DNA of 64,000 nt from Paramesorhizobium salinisoli. Lineage in GTDB: Bacteria; Pseudomonadota; Alphaproteobacteria; Rhizobiales; Rhizobiaceae. Within the stretch, counting starts at the first letter, position 1. Each line of letters begins with the position of its first letter. Where the stretch lies: positions 620,001 through 684,000 of the forward strand of contig NZ_QOZG01000002.1 of assembly GCF_003335045.1 (NCBI RefSeq), written 5' to 3'. The notes beneath the pieces are model-generated. The model did no database searches and was not told where the DNA came from. It saw nothing but the letters and a program-made list of their open reading frames with translations. Below are positions 1-8,920 of the stretch, one piece after another. The translations under genes were made by a program, and so were the position numbers.

Positions 1-801
1 GTATTCCAGTCGCTGGCGCTGTTTCCGCATCTCAATGTCGGGGAGAACATAGCCTATCCTCTGCGCATTCGCGGCATCGCCAAGGAAGACCAGAAGAAGC
101 GCGTCGACGAGCTCCTGCAGATGATCCATCTGCAGGGCTATGGCGAACGGCCGGTGTCGAAACTCTCCGGCGGCCAGCGCCAGCGTGTCGCCATCGCCCG
201 TGCGCTGGCGCTTTCGCCAAAGCTGTTCCTGCTCGACGAGCCGCTGTCGGCGCTCGATGCGAAGCTGCGTGAAGCCATGCAGGTGGAGCTGCGCCAGCTG
301 CAGCAGCGGCTCGGGATCACCACCATCGTCGTCACCCACGACCAGCGCGAGGCCATGACCATGGCCGATACCGTGGTGGTGATGAATGGCGGCGAGATCC
401 GCCAGGCGGCCTCGCCCGTCGATATCTACCGCAACCCGTCCGATACGTTCGTTGCCGATTTCATCGGCTCGACCAATCTCCTGGAGATATCCGCCGACAG
501 CGCCAGCCGCGCTACGTTTCTAGGCAAGCCGGTGGCGGGGCTGGCGCTTCCCGCAGGCCTTGCCAAGGCATCCGTCTCGATCCGCCCGGAGGACGTGCAT
601 CTGACGGCGCCCGGCGGGGATGCGATCGACGGCACCATCACCTTCATCCGCGATCTCGGCGGCACGATCGAGACGTTCGTCGATGTCTCCGGCCAGAGTA
701 TTGTAGCGGTTTCAACACCGCGGGCGCGGCCGGAGGTCAGTGTCGGCCAAAAGGTGGGCGTTGTTCTGCCCCATGAAGCCTGCGTGGTGCTCAAACGATG
801 A
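1..801 (+). CDS. ABC transporter ATP-binding protein, polyamine type (5' end cut by window)
   Basis: ATPase subunit that powers a three-part importer of the spermidine/putrescine (PotA) class. The reading frame is open from base 1, so the Walker A half lies outside the window. Visible are the Q-loop (VFQSLALFPHLNVGEN) at the very start, the signature LSGGQRQRVAIARAL near residue 55, Walker B LFLLDEP near 75 and the switch histidine in VVTHDQREA near 111. A C-terminal TOBE-like domain follows. Its stop overlaps the start of the next permease gene by four bases (ATGA), so it is translationally coupled to it. The substrate cannot be read from the sequence; polyamines or a related cation are the family default. 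Confidence 0.92.
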   Translation, partial: VFQSLALFPHLNVGENIAYPLRIRGIAKEDQKKRVDELLQMIHLQGYGERPVSKLSGGQRQRVAIARALALSPKLFLLDEPLSALDAKLREAMQVELRQLQQRLGITTIVVTHDQREAMTMADTVVVMNGGEIRQAASPVDIYRNPSDTFVADFIGSTNLLEISADSASRATFLGKPVAGLALPAGLAKASVSIRPEDVHLTAPGGDAIDGTITFIRDLGGTIETFVDVSGQSIVAVSTPRARPEVSVGQKVGVVLPHEACVVLKR

Positions 802-1652
802 GACGCGAGCCGCCCCGGACACTTACCGACTACGGCCCGCTGTTCTTCCCGGCGGCGATGCTGACGATCTTCTTCGTCGTTCCCTTCGGTACGATGATCG
901 CGGTCAGCTTCTTCCAGCGCCAGCAGGGCGGCTTCTATACGCCGGCTTTCGTCTGGAGCAATTACGAGCGATTTTTGAGCGCCTTCTTCGCCAATGTGCT
1001 GGGCTTCTCGTTGATGCTTTCCATTGCCGTGGCCATTTGCTGCCTGGTGCTGGCCCTGCCCTTCACCTATCTCCTGACCCGCATGTCGCGGCGCGCGCAG
1101 GTGCTCTGGCTGGTGGGGCTGCTCTCGATCCTGTCGCTTTCGGAAGTCATCACCGGCTTTGCATGGTCGACGTTGTTCTCTCGCACGGCGGGCATCACCA
1201 ATCTGCTCGTTGCCATCGGCATCATGGATAGCCCAAGGGCGCTCACTCCAAGCCTCGGCGCGGTTCTGACCGGGATGGTCTATCAGGCGTTTCCCTATAC
1301 GGTGCTGGTGCTCTACCCGGCGCTGGTGCGGCTCGATCCGACGCTGACGGAGGCGGCGCGCACGCTCGGCGCCTCGCCGCTACGCGCTTTTTTCAACGTC
1401 GTCGTGCCGGCGCTGCGCAACACCATCGTCGCAACGCTGATCATGGTGTTCATCTTCGCGCTCGGCTCCTATCTCCTGCCGCAGATTCTCGGGCGGCCGC
1501 AGCACTGGACGCTCTCGGTACTGATCACCGATCAGGCGATCTACCAGTCGAACATGCCGTTCGCCGCGGCCATGGCGGTGTTCCTCGTCCTCGTGACGCT
1601 GGCGCTCGTCGCGCTGACGCTCTTCCTCGGTCGCAAGGGAGAAGCCGCATGA
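798..1652 (+). CDS. ABC transporter permease, PotB-like
   Basis: Inner-membrane permease of about 284 residues, usual length for the PotB/binding-protein-dependent transport family. An N-terminal membrane span (near PAAMLTIFFVVPFGTMIAV) is followed by several hydrophobic segments and the EAA loop EAARTLGASPLRAF that contacts the ATPase. It starts inside the stop codon of the ATPase gene and ends overlapping the next permease by four bases, so the three are one operon. Substrate assignment (polyamine-like) is inferred from the family only. Confidence 0.92.
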   Translation: MRREPPRTLTDYGPLFFPAAMLTIFFVVPFGTMIAVSFFQRQQGGFYTPAFVWSNYERFLSAFFANVLGFSLMLSIAVAICCLVLALPFTYLLTRMSRRAQVLWLVGLLSILSLSEVITGFAWSTLFSRTAGITNLLVAIGIMDSPRALTPSLGAVLTGMVYQAFPYTVLVLYPALVRLDPTLTEAARTLGASPLRAFFNVVVPALRNTIVATLIMVFIFALGSYLLPQILGRPQHWTLSVLITDQAIYQSNMPFAAAMAVFLVLVTLALVALTLFLGRKGEAA

Positions 1653-2449
1653 ACCGGATCTTGCAGCGGCTCTATTTCACGCTCATCGGCATTTTCCTCG
1701 CCGCGCCGCTCGTGGTCGTTGCCGGTGTTTCGGTGAACGAACGCCAGAGCCTGACCTTTCCGCCCAAGGGCTTCTCGGTCTCTTGGTACGGCGAGATCTT
1801 CAGCAATCCGGAATGGCGCAACGCACTTTTTGCATCCGTAACGCTTGCGGCGCTCTCCGCAGCACTCGCCGTCGCCATCGCCCTGCCGCTTGCATGGTTT
1901 GCCTGGCGGCGCATCGCGCCATGGACCAATGTCTTCCAGGTCCTCGGCATCGCACCCTTCACCCTGCCACCGGTCATCACCGCTCTGGGGCTCCTCACCT
2001 TCTGGGCGACGACAGGCTTTTACGGCCAACCCTGGACCGCGGTAATCAGTCACGCGATCTTCTTCGTCACGCTGCCGCTCGTCACCTTGTCGCTCGGCTT
2101 CTCCTCAATCGACCGCTCGCTGGTCGAGGCGGCATCGACCATGGGCGCAGACGACCGGACGGTGTTCATGACAGTGATCGTGCCCCTGATCCTGCCCTAT
2201 ATCGTTTCGGGCTACGCCTTTGCCTTCGTCTTGTCGCTCAACGAGTATATCGTTGCCTATATGACCGTCGGCTTCACGTTCGAAACCCTGCCGATCAAGA
2301 TCTTCAACGCGCTGCGCTACGGCTATACCCCAACCATGGCGTCGGTGTCGGTTCTGTTCGTTGCCGTTTCCGCCGCGATTTTCGGCCTCGTCGCCTGGTT
2401 CGGCGACCTGCCGAAGCTGCTGGGCGCACTTTCAGCCGAGGGCAAATGA
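1649..2449 (+). CDS. ABC transporter permease, PotC-like
   Basis: Second permease subunit, 266 residues, PotC-like. It has about six hydrophobic spans and an EAA loop EAASTMGADDRTVF. Together with the preceding permease it would form the heterodimeric channel. It overlaps the upstream gene by four bases, and its stop overlaps the start of the downstream amidohydrolase gene (ATGA). No substrate-binding protein gene is visible; it must lie before the window or elsewhere. Confidence 0.92.
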   Translation: MNRILQRLYFTLIGIFLAAPLVVVAGVSVNERQSLTFPPKGFSVSWYGEIFSNPEWRNALFASVTLAALSAALAVAIALPLAWFAWRRIAPWTNVFQVLGIAPFTLPPVITALGLLTFWATTGFYGQPWTAVISHAIFFVTLPLVTLSLGFSSIDRSLVEAASTMGADDRTVFMTVIVPLILPYIVSGYAFAFVLSLNEYIVAYMTVGFTFETLPIKIFNALRYGYTPTMASVSVLFVAVSAAIFGLVAWFGDLPKLLGALSAEGK

Positions 2450-3264
2450 TGCGCATCGCGCTCTTCCAGATGCAAGTAGCAAGCGGCAATGTGGCGGCCA
2501 ATCTGGGGAGCATCGCCGAGGCGGCGCAAAAAGCCGCCGACAATGGCGCAAGCCTGCTCGTCGCGCCGGAACTGGCTCTCACCGGCTATGGCGCAGGCGA
2601 TGCGATCCGCTCGCTTGCCGAACCGGCCGATGGCGCGCAGATCGCAAAACTCGAAGCGATCGCGGCGGCGCATGGCGTCGCCATCGTCTCAGGCTTTGCC
2701 GAACGGGATGGCGCGGTCGTCTATAACAGCACCGCTTACGTGGACGGCAGGGGCGGGCGGGCGATCTACCGCAAATCGCATCTCTTCGGCGACTATGAGC
2801 GCGGGCTGTTTCAACCGGCGCCGCCGGCGACGTGTCTTTTCCGGCATGGCGGGCTGAAGATCGGCATTCTGATCTGCTACGACGTGGAATTCCCTGAAAA
2901 TGTCCGGCGACTGGCGCTTGCCGGCGCTGACATGGTGGTCGTGCCAACGGCCCTGCCTGCGGGACCGTCCGGGACATTCATCGCGCAGAAGATGATCCAG
3001 GTGCGGGCTTTCGAAAACCAGATATTCCTGGCCTATGTGAACCATGCCGGCGCGGACGAGACCTTCACCTTTGCAGGCATGTCACGGCTCGCCGCGCCGG
3101 ATGGCGGCCTGCTCGTGGAAATCGATGATGCGGAAGAAGCGCTCCGCTTTGCCGATATCGACCCAGCCGCCCGTGCGGCGGTGATGAGGGAATACAGCTA
3201 TCTCGGCGATTTGGGCTCATTCAATCCGGCCGCGACAGGACAAAGGCGGCGCAGCCCAGCATGA
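2446..3264 (+). CDS. Carbon-nitrogen hydrolase (nitrilase superfamily amidase)
   Basis: Cytoplasmic amidase-like enzyme of 272 residues. The superfamily catalytic triad is visible: Glu42 in APELALTGYG, Lys110 in YRKSHLFGDYE and the nucleophile Cys144 in ILICYDVEFPE. The start ATG at 2446 overlaps the stop of the upstream permease; an ATG at 2449 is an alternative. Coupling to a polyamine-type importer suggests that it hydrolyses an amide or carbamoyl group of the imported compound (N-carbamoylputrescine amidases belong to this superfamily), but the exact substrate is inference. The last 44 bases overlap the convergent DUF454 gene. Confidence 0.9.
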   Translation: MMRIALFQMQVASGNVAANLGSIAEAAQKAADNGASLLVAPELALTGYGAGDAIRSLAEPADGAQIAKLEAIAAAHGVAIVSGFAERDGAVVYNSTAYVDGRGGRAIYRKSHLFGDYERGLFQPAPPATCLFRHGGLKIGILICYDVEFPENVRRLALAGADMVVVPTALPAGPSGTFIAQKMIQVRAFENQIFLAYVNHAGADETFTFAGMSRLAAPDGGLLVEIDDAEEALRFADIDPAARAAVMREYSYLGDLGSFNPAATGQRRRSPA

Positions 3265-3643
3265 GTACCGCCACCCCTGTTGCAAGCGGCCATCCCGGTC
3301 GAGCGCTCCACCAGAACAGCGCGTAACCCGCCATCATACCCGCCGAGGCGGCCATCTTGGCCCTGGGGGAAATGGCGCCCTTGTCTCGCCAGTTGCGCAA
3401 GGTCGGGCCGAAACCGGGATGGCCGAGCAGCCATGCTTCGAGCCGGGGCGACGACCTGCCGAAAAACCACGCCGCGAGAATGATGAAGATCGTCGTCGGC
3501 AAGACGGGCAGGAAGACCCCGATGAAACCGAGCACGAGCATGAGGAAGCCAAGCGCGAGATAGGCCCAGCGCAGCGTGCCCGACACTTGCCGGTGCCCCG
3601 CTTTCTCCTGCTGCATACCGCTTTTTCCGACATCCGGCTTCAT
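3221..3643 (-). CDS. DUF454 (YbaN) family small membrane protein
   Basis: Predicted inner-membrane protein of about 140 residues in the DUF454/YbaN family, of unknown function. It shows a first hydrophobic hairpin (ALGFLMLVLGFIGVFLPVLP), the family-typical segment with FFGRSSPRLEAWLLGHP, and two further spans near the C-terminus. The frame could open at a TTG at 3676; I prefer ATG 3643, and ATG 3616 (preceded by GGAAAAAG) is also possible. It overlaps the 3' end of the convergent hydrolase gene by 44 bases. Confidence 0.8.
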   Translation of the reverse strand: MKPDVGKSGMQQEKAGHRQVSGTLRWAYLALGFLMLVLGFIGVFLPVLPTTIFIILAAWFFGRSSPRLEAWLLGHPGFGPTLRNWRDKGAISPRAKMAASAGMMAGYALFWWSARPGWPLATGVAVLMLGCAAFVLSRPD

Positions 3644-4129
3644 CTCGATGCGTGTTCCTCTGCCGCTTTTCCCCAAGCATATGCTCTCCGGAGGGGCTCT
3701 ATAGAAGGGAATCTGGCAAAAGCGCGCAAAAAAATACCGGCTTCTGGTCCTTGAAGGATTCCGGAGAAAAACTTCGCCTGCAAATAAAGTTCCGCGATTG
3801 AAAAGGGCGGGGCACCCCGCAAAGGCTGAATCTACTCGAAATCCATGTATTCAGCCGGACCCGACCCTTTCATTCAGCGAATGAATATCACTGATCTAAA
3901 AACATCACAAAAAACTTCATGTAACCAGCAAGTAGTATATCGAAAATATACCTCTCAATTATTTCGAATTTTGCATAGTATAGGATAATTTTCCTTCGTA
4001 ATCACAACTCAGAATCATTCTGTAATTCTGCGTGAAACCATTTCTCGCCACATTTCGACTGCAGCAAATCTTTGCTTCCAAGGGGAACGATCTTCCGGAA
4101 GCCCCCGGAAATAACAAAAAGAAGACGGC
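3644..4129. other. AT-rich intergenic region
   Basis: About 490 bases between the divergent DUF454 and RlpA-like genes. The right half is much richer in A+T than its surroundings. No credible coding frame or RNA gene is visible. It presumably carries the promoters of both genes; I could not identify a confident sigma-70 box. Confidence 0.5.
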
Positions 4130-4483
4130 ATGAACTTCAAAATGCGTATGGCTCTTCTGGCTGCAGCCGCAGCCGGCGTTCTCTCGATGACCGCTATCGA
4201 GGCTTCCGCTCAATGCGGCCGCGCCTCCTGGTATGCCCTCACCTCGCGTACGGCCTCCGGCGAGCGGATGAACCCCGCCGCGATGACAGCGGCGCACCGC
4301 ACGCTGCCGCTCGGCAGCAAGGTGAAGGTGACAAACCAGAGAAACGGCAAATCGCTCGTCGTGCGCATCAACGATCGTGGCCCCTTCATCAAGGGACGCA
4401 TCCTCGATCTCTCGAAAGGCGCGGCAAGCCGCCTCGGCTTCATCAGTGCGGGACATGCGAAGGTCTGCTTCAGCCGGCTTTAG
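4130..4483 (+). CDS. RlpA-like double-psi beta-barrel protein, exported
   Basis: Exported 117-residue protein with a signal peptide (basic MNFKMRM, hydrophobic core, cleavage near EASA). One RlpA-type double-psi beta-barrel domain follows. The conserved signature is present: [23 protein letters not shown] and RINDRGPF, including the His and Asp used by RlpA lytic transglycosylases. There is no lipobox and no SPOR domain, so this is a minimal periplasmic version compared with E. coli RlpA. It likely acts on peptidoglycan, by family analogy. A purine-rich ribosome site (GAAG) precedes the ATG. Confidence 0.88.
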   Translation: MNFKMRMALLAAAAAGVLSMTAIEASAQCGRASWYALTSRTASGERMNPAAMTAAHRTLPLGSKVKVTNQRNGKSLVVRINDRGPFIKGRILDLSKGAASRLGFISAGHAKVCFSRL

Positions 4484-4541
4484 GGCTGCTGAAATGGGCT
4501 AATGCCGGCCTACAAACAGTTCCACGAACGTCGGCTGTGCG

Positions 4542-6002
4542 CTATCGCGTACGCTCCAGCCGTTCAATGAACCATCGCGTCAGGTTCAGCCAGACCTCGT
4601 CCTTCTCGGCCGCGTCTTCAACGCCGTGCTCAAGATTGGGATTGTCGTTGACCTCGATGACGACGACACCATCCTCGGTTTCCTTCAGATCGACGCCGTA
4701 GAGGCCTTTGCCGATGCAGCGCGCTGCCCGCAGCCCGGTCTCGATGACCGGCGGCGGCGCGTCGGCAAGCGCGAAGGAGCGGAAGCCGCCTTCCAGCGGC
4801 TTGCCGCCGGTATCATGATTGACGATCTGCCAATGGTGCTTGGCCATCAGATAATGGCAGGCGAAAAGCGGCTTTCCGTCGAGCACACCGACCCGCCAGT
4901 CATATCGGGTTGGCATGTATTTCTGCGCAATCAGGAGATCGCTGTCCTCCAGCCATGCCGTCGCAAGCACCTTGAGCTCGTCATATGAGGAGACTTTCTT
5001 GACGCCACGCGAAAAGGAGGAATCCGGTATCTTGATGACCATGGGAAAACCGAGCAGGTCGGCGGCGCGCGTCAGATCCTCGTCGCCGGCTATCATCACC
5101 GTCGGCGGCACGGGAACCCCGTTGGCCTGCATCAGCTCGTTCAGATAGACCTTGTTGGTGCAGCGGATCATCGAGACCGGATCGTCGATGACAGGCATTC
5201 CCTCCTGCTGTGCCCGGCGCGCAAAGCGGTAGGTATGGTTGGAGATCGACGTTGTCTCGCGGATGAACAGAGCATCGTAATTGGCCAGGCGCGACAGATC
5301 CTTCTTGCCGATGGGCGCGACATCGACGCCAAGACGGCCGGCGATGCGGGCCCAGTGCTTGAGCGTCGAGACCGTGGAAGGCGGCATCGCCTCATGCGGA
5401 TCGCACAGGGTGGCGAAGGAGTAGCGCGCCGGTGTCTTCTGCTTGGCGGCGCGCCATTCGCGCTGCGTATAGCGGTCGAGCGCATGGTTGAAATGCGCCT
5501 TTTCCTCTTCGTCCAGCTTTCCGAGATTGGCGAAGGCGATCTTTTGTATTTTCGCCCATTCGCCCGGTTTGACCGTGACTTCGAGGGCAGGCGCACGGAA
5601 CCAGTCGAACAGAAGCCTGGCGAAACGCTCCAACTGATGAGTGGGCGCATAACCGAAATAGATGCGGATGGTCGTCGGCGCATGTTCCGGGTGGTGGCCG
5701 AGCGCCTTGTTCAACGCATCTTCGAGTTCGGGGATGGCGTTTTCATAAAGTCGCCGTTCCGAAAGATCGATCATCGTTTCGACCGAGGGGATGATGCGGT
5801 GGCCACGGGCTTCCGCCAGGAGGGAGGCATAATAGCCGCGGCTTTGATAGGTGTAGGTGCGCGACAGATTGATGATCCTCGGGCGCTGGCCGTTGAACAG
5901 CGCCGGATGGGCCAGGTAATCCCGGTTGGTCATGACCTTGTGAGGGGTCGCGCCATTGTCGATGTCGGACTGCCGTCCGACCAGAATGACACATATCGAC
6001 AT
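4542..6002 (-). CDS. RimK-like ATP-grasp ligase with RLAN-type N-terminal domain
   Basis: Predicted cytoplasmic ATP-dependent carboxylate-amine ligase of 486 residues. The N-terminal ~200 residues resemble the RimK-like ATP-grasp N-terminal (RLAN) domain. The C-terminal half is the ATP-grasp fold, with a nucleotide-binding segment FPMVIKIPDSSFSRG and the metal-binding VIEVNDNPNLEHG near the end. The ATG at 6002 sits in the stop of the upstream GNAT-C39 gene (TGATG), so the two are translated together. The family adds amino acids such as glutamate to protein or peptide termini; the target here is unknown and may be linked to the peptidase partner. Confidence 0.85.
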   Translation of the reverse strand: MSICVILVGRQSDIDNGATPHKVMTNRDYLAHPALFNGQRPRIINLSRTYTYQSRGYYASLLAEARGHRIIPSVETMIDLSERRLYENAIPELEDALNKALGHHPEHAPTTIRIYFGYAPTHQLERFARLLFDWFRAPALEVTVKPGEWAKIQKIAFANLGKLDEEEKAHFNHALDRYTQREWRAAKQKTPARYSFATLCDPHEAMPPSTVSTLKHWARIAGRLGVDVAPIGKKDLSRLANYDALFIRETTSISNHTYRFARRAQQEGMPVIDDPVSMIRCTNKVYLNELMQANGVPVPPTVMIAGDEDLTRAADLLGFPMVIKIPDSSFSRGVKKVSSYDELKVLATAWLEDSDLLIAQKYMPTRYDWRVGVLDGKPLFACHYLMAKHHWQIVNHDTGGKPLEGGFRSFALADAPPPVIETGLRAARCIGKGLYGVDLKETEDGVVVIEVNDNPNLEHGVEDAAEKDEVWLNLTRWFIERLERTR

Positions 6003-7108
6003 CAATCCTCTCTCTTCTCCAGGAAAACCGCCGCCCTGAGGCCGCTTTTGCCGAACCGCGCCATGCGATCGAAAATCTCATACGAGATGGGAACATTGGC
6101 GGCGTCGGCGACCGTCTCGCCGACCTCGTCTTCCACCCATGGGTCGTGGATCATGATATGGCGCCCGTCATCGCCATGGGCGAGTACCCAATGCGGCACC
6201 TTCTTGCCGAACATGTGATAGCCGCTGACAAGGATGATGGCCGACGCCCCCCGCCGCAAGGCCGAACGCAGGTCCTGCATGGTAAAGCCGCGCTGGCGCA
6301 CGCTGATGCCATAGGCCTTGGCGCGGCGGCGAAAATCCGTCTGGGCAAGCTCCATCACCAGGCGCTTTTCCGGATCGCGCACCGAATCCAGGAACAGGAT
6401 GGCATCGGTCGAGACGGCGACCGATGATTTCAGCCCATGCTCGTGGGCCGCGACAGCCAGCCCGAAGGGCTCGCACCCGCCGGGCCCCGACTGCATGAAG
6501 ATCGTCGTCGCCTCGCGCCACAGGCGAATTTCCAGCACCGGGTCGAGCTTGACCGAAGGCAGATTGGCGACCAGCGACATCATCAGGCAAGCCGCGCCAC
6601 AGGTGAAATCGGTCGTCTGCTCATAATAGGGAACCGGAGCCGAAATCGGGGCGTCGCCGCGCAGCGTCTTCTCGAAGCGTAGCGCATCGGAATGATCGGA
6701 ATAATAATCGAGGCAGCGGCCAAGGGGGCGATAGCCATGGCGCTTGTAGAGCGCGATGGCCCGCTCATTGTCCTCTCGCACCTCGAGACGAAGCCACAGC
6801 CTGTCATGATCGAAAGCCGCCTGCTCGGCCGCCGCGAGCAAAAGGCCGCCAACGCCGCGCGACTTCGCTTCCGGATTAACCGCCAGCGAATAGAGGCGGG
6901 CAAGGGCTGTTCCCTTGCGGAACAGGATCATCGCGTAGCCGACAATGACGCCGCCCTCTTCCGCGACGATGGTTTCCGCCGTCGGACGCGGGATCAGCAC
7001 ACGAAAGGAGCGCCGCGAGATGCGGTCGGTGTCGAAGCAACGCTCCTCTATGCGCAAAAGCGCTTCGATGTCGTCGGGCGTGGCCTTGCGCGTCGCAGCG
7101 CCTGTCAT
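6002..7108 (-). CDS. GNAT acetyltransferase fused to C39-like peptidase domain
   Basis: Two-domain protein of 368 residues. Residues ~1-150 are a GNAT N-acetyltransferase with the acetyl-CoA loop LAVNPEAKSRGVGGLLLAAA and the YKRHGYR element. Residues ~160-360 are a papain-like C39 peptidase domain with the nucleophile in TTDFTCGAACLMMSL and a late His/Asp region (HWVLAHGDDGRHIMIHDPW). The same fusion beside a RimK-like gene is a recurring proteobacterial arrangement. It suggests joint processing and modification of a peptide or protein N-terminus; this is inference. Start ATG 7108 has GAAGG eight bases upstream. Confidence 0.87.
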   Translation of the reverse strand: MTGAATRKATPDDIEALLRIEERCFDTDRISRRSFRVLIPRPTAETIVAEEGGVIVGYAMILFRKGTALARLYSLAVNPEAKSRGVGGLLLAAAEQAAFDHDRLWLRLEVREDNERAIALYKRHGYRPLGRCLDYYSDHSDALRFEKTLRGDAPISAPVPYYEQTTDFTCGAACLMMSLVANLPSVKLDPVLEIRLWREATTIFMQSGPGGCEPFGLAVAAHEHGLKSSVAVSTDAILFLDSVRDPEKRLVMELAQTDFRRRAKAYGISVRQRGFTMQDLRSALRRGASAIILVSGYHMFGKKVPHWVLAHGDDGRHIMIHDPWVEDEVGETVADAANVPISYEIFDRMARFGKSGLRAAVFLEKRED

Positions 7109-7403
7109 GTCTTGGCCTTCGAAACGGGGGGCCGCAATACGGCTCTGACTAAGATCGGGTCTGGCGAGCGAACCACTGGACGTTTTGTCCGTGACCGGCG
7201 CAGGCAGGCATCACGACATTGGTGCGACTGTGGGGCGGGATTGTGGCGGTGCAATCGGTAGCCATTGGTGCATAGCAGCAAATCGGCTTAAGAATGTGTG
7301 CATTGCAATATCCTCGGATTGCACTATGTTCAGGAAAGAGAAATGCTGTTTCAGTATAAGGTTTTCCGGTATCTCTTTTACGCGCTTCGCAGGGGCTTGG
7401 AAA

Positions 7404-8660
7404 ATGTATTATCAGCTTTATGAACTAAATCATGCCGCGCTCCAGCCTTACCGGGCTCTGGCGGATGCAACAAAGCTGTTCTTCGAAAGTCCATTCAACC
7501 CGATTTCGCAGAGCTCCTATGGCCGTTCGATGGCGGCGCTTATGGAACTCTTCGAGCGGACGACGCGACGCTATGACAAGCCGGCCTTTAATCTTCCCGA
7601 AACCTCCGTGGATGGGAAGAACGTGGCCGTGACGGAAGAAATCATCTGGCAGAAACCTTTCTGCAATCTTCTGCATTTCCAGCGCGACGTACCGAAGAGC
7701 CGCGCGGGGGACCCGAAAATCCTGCTGGTCGCACCTTTATCCGGCCACTACGCAACGCTTCTACGGGGGACGGTGGAAGCCCTTTTGCCGCACGCGGAGA
7801 TCTACATCACCGACTGGATCGACGCGCGCATGGTGCCGCTCAGCGACGGCAAGTTTGATCTCGACGACTATATCGATTATCTCATCGAGATGTTCCATGC
7901 CATCGGCGAGAACACCCATGTCATCGCCGTCTGCCAGCCGTCGGTGCCGGTGCTGGCTGCAGTGGCGATGATGGAGAAGGCCGGCGACCGCTTCGCGCCC
8001 TCCTCGATGACGCTGATGGGCGGGCCCATCGATACCCGCATCAACCCGACCGCCGTCAACAAAATGGCGGCGGAAAAGGATATCGGCTGGTTTCGCGACA
8101 ATGCGGTCATGACCGTTCCGTGGCCGCATCCAGGCGTCATGCGACCGGTCTATCCCGGCTTCCTGCAATTGTCCGGATTCATGAGCATGAATCTCGACCG
8201 GCACATCACAGCACACAAGGAATTCTTCTTTCATCTTGTGAAAGAGGATGGCGAACCCGCCGAAAAGCATCGTGAGTTCTACGATGAATATCTGGCGGTC
8301 ATGGATATGTCGGCTGAATTCTACCTGCAGACGGTCGAGACGGTTTTCATCCGCCACGATCTGCCCAGGGGCAAGATGAAGCATCGCGGCGACAGCGTCG
8401 ACCTTTCCGCCATCAGGAACGTGGCGCTGCTGACGGTCGAAGGCGAGAACGACGATATTTCCGGCGTCGGCCAGACCGAAGCGGCGCAGACGCTGTGCGT
8501 CAATATTCCGGCGGGGCGCCGGATGCATTATCTGCAGCCCAAGGTGGGCCATTACGGCGTCTTCAACGGTTCGCGCTTCCGCAACGAGATTGCGCCCCGT
8601 ATCGTCAATTTCATTCGCGAGAGCGACAAATCCGCACCGAAACGGCAGCGAGAGCGCTGA
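7404..8660 (+). CDS. phaZ: Intracellular polyhydroxyalkanoate depolymerase
   Basis: Hydrolyses stored polyhydroxybutyrate granules in the cytoplasm. The 418-residue length fits the intracellular PhaZ family. The alpha/beta-hydrolase core shows VAPLSGHYATLLRGTV near residue 109 and a lipase-like box with a cysteine nucleophile (VCQPSVP, Cys177), as in Ralstonia PhaZ1, rather than Ser. The distal acid and base are likely in VEGENDDISG and KVGHYGVFNG. The frame is open upstream to 7185, but homologous sequence begins at MYYQLYELNH, so ATG 7404 is chosen. No granule-synthesis genes are nearby. The 295 bases upstream contain no other gene that I recognise. Confidence 0.92.
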   Translation: MYYQLYELNHAALQPYRALADATKLFFESPFNPISQSSYGRSMAALMELFERTTRRYDKPAFNLPETSVDGKNVAVTEEIIWQKPFCNLLHFQRDVPKSRAGDPKILLVAPLSGHYATLLRGTVEALLPHAEIYITDWIDARMVPLSDGKFDLDDYIDYLIEMFHAIGENTHVIAVCQPSVPVLAAVAMMEKAGDRFAPSSMTLMGGPIDTRINPTAVNKMAAEKDIGWFRDNAVMTVPWPHPGVMRPVYPGFLQLSGFMSMNLDRHITAHKEFFFHLVKEDGEPAEKHREFYDEYLAVMDMSAEFYLQTVETVFIRHDLPRGKMKHRGDSVDLSAIRNVALLTVEGENDDISGVGQTEAAQTLCVNIPAGRRMHYLQPKVGHYGVFNGSRFRNEIAPRIVNFIRESDKSAPKRQRER

Positions 8661-8920
8661 ATCGGCCCGTCTCCGGATAGAATATCAGTGCGCTATAGCG
8701 GTAGCGGTCTCCGTGATGAGTCTAACAACAACCGGTGCCCCCTCCCCAAAATATGTCTCGGCAGCTTTGCGGTATTCCCTCAGGTTGCATCCAACGCCAC
8801 CATTTCGCGCGGTAACCATACGCCGAATTGGTAGTTGAGTGACAGCTTTATGAATTGACTCTCCTCCGTGTCAGCCTTTAACGTTTTGTTAACGATTAAG
8901 CGTGCGGCGGAGTATTGTGT

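Noticed and set aside
1783-2445. In-frame N-terminal extension of the carbon-nitrogen hydrolase
   Set aside because: It covers the PotC-like permease in another frame. The hydrolase family starts at MRIALFQMQ, and the start overlaps the permease stop.
7280-7330. Inverted repeat TGCAAT/ATTGCA upstream of phaZ
   Set aside because: Only six-base arms with an eight-base gap; too weak to call an operator.
8915-8920. TTG start for the BTLCP peptidase
   Set aside because: ATG 8921 gives the standard signal peptide; the two added residues bring nothing.
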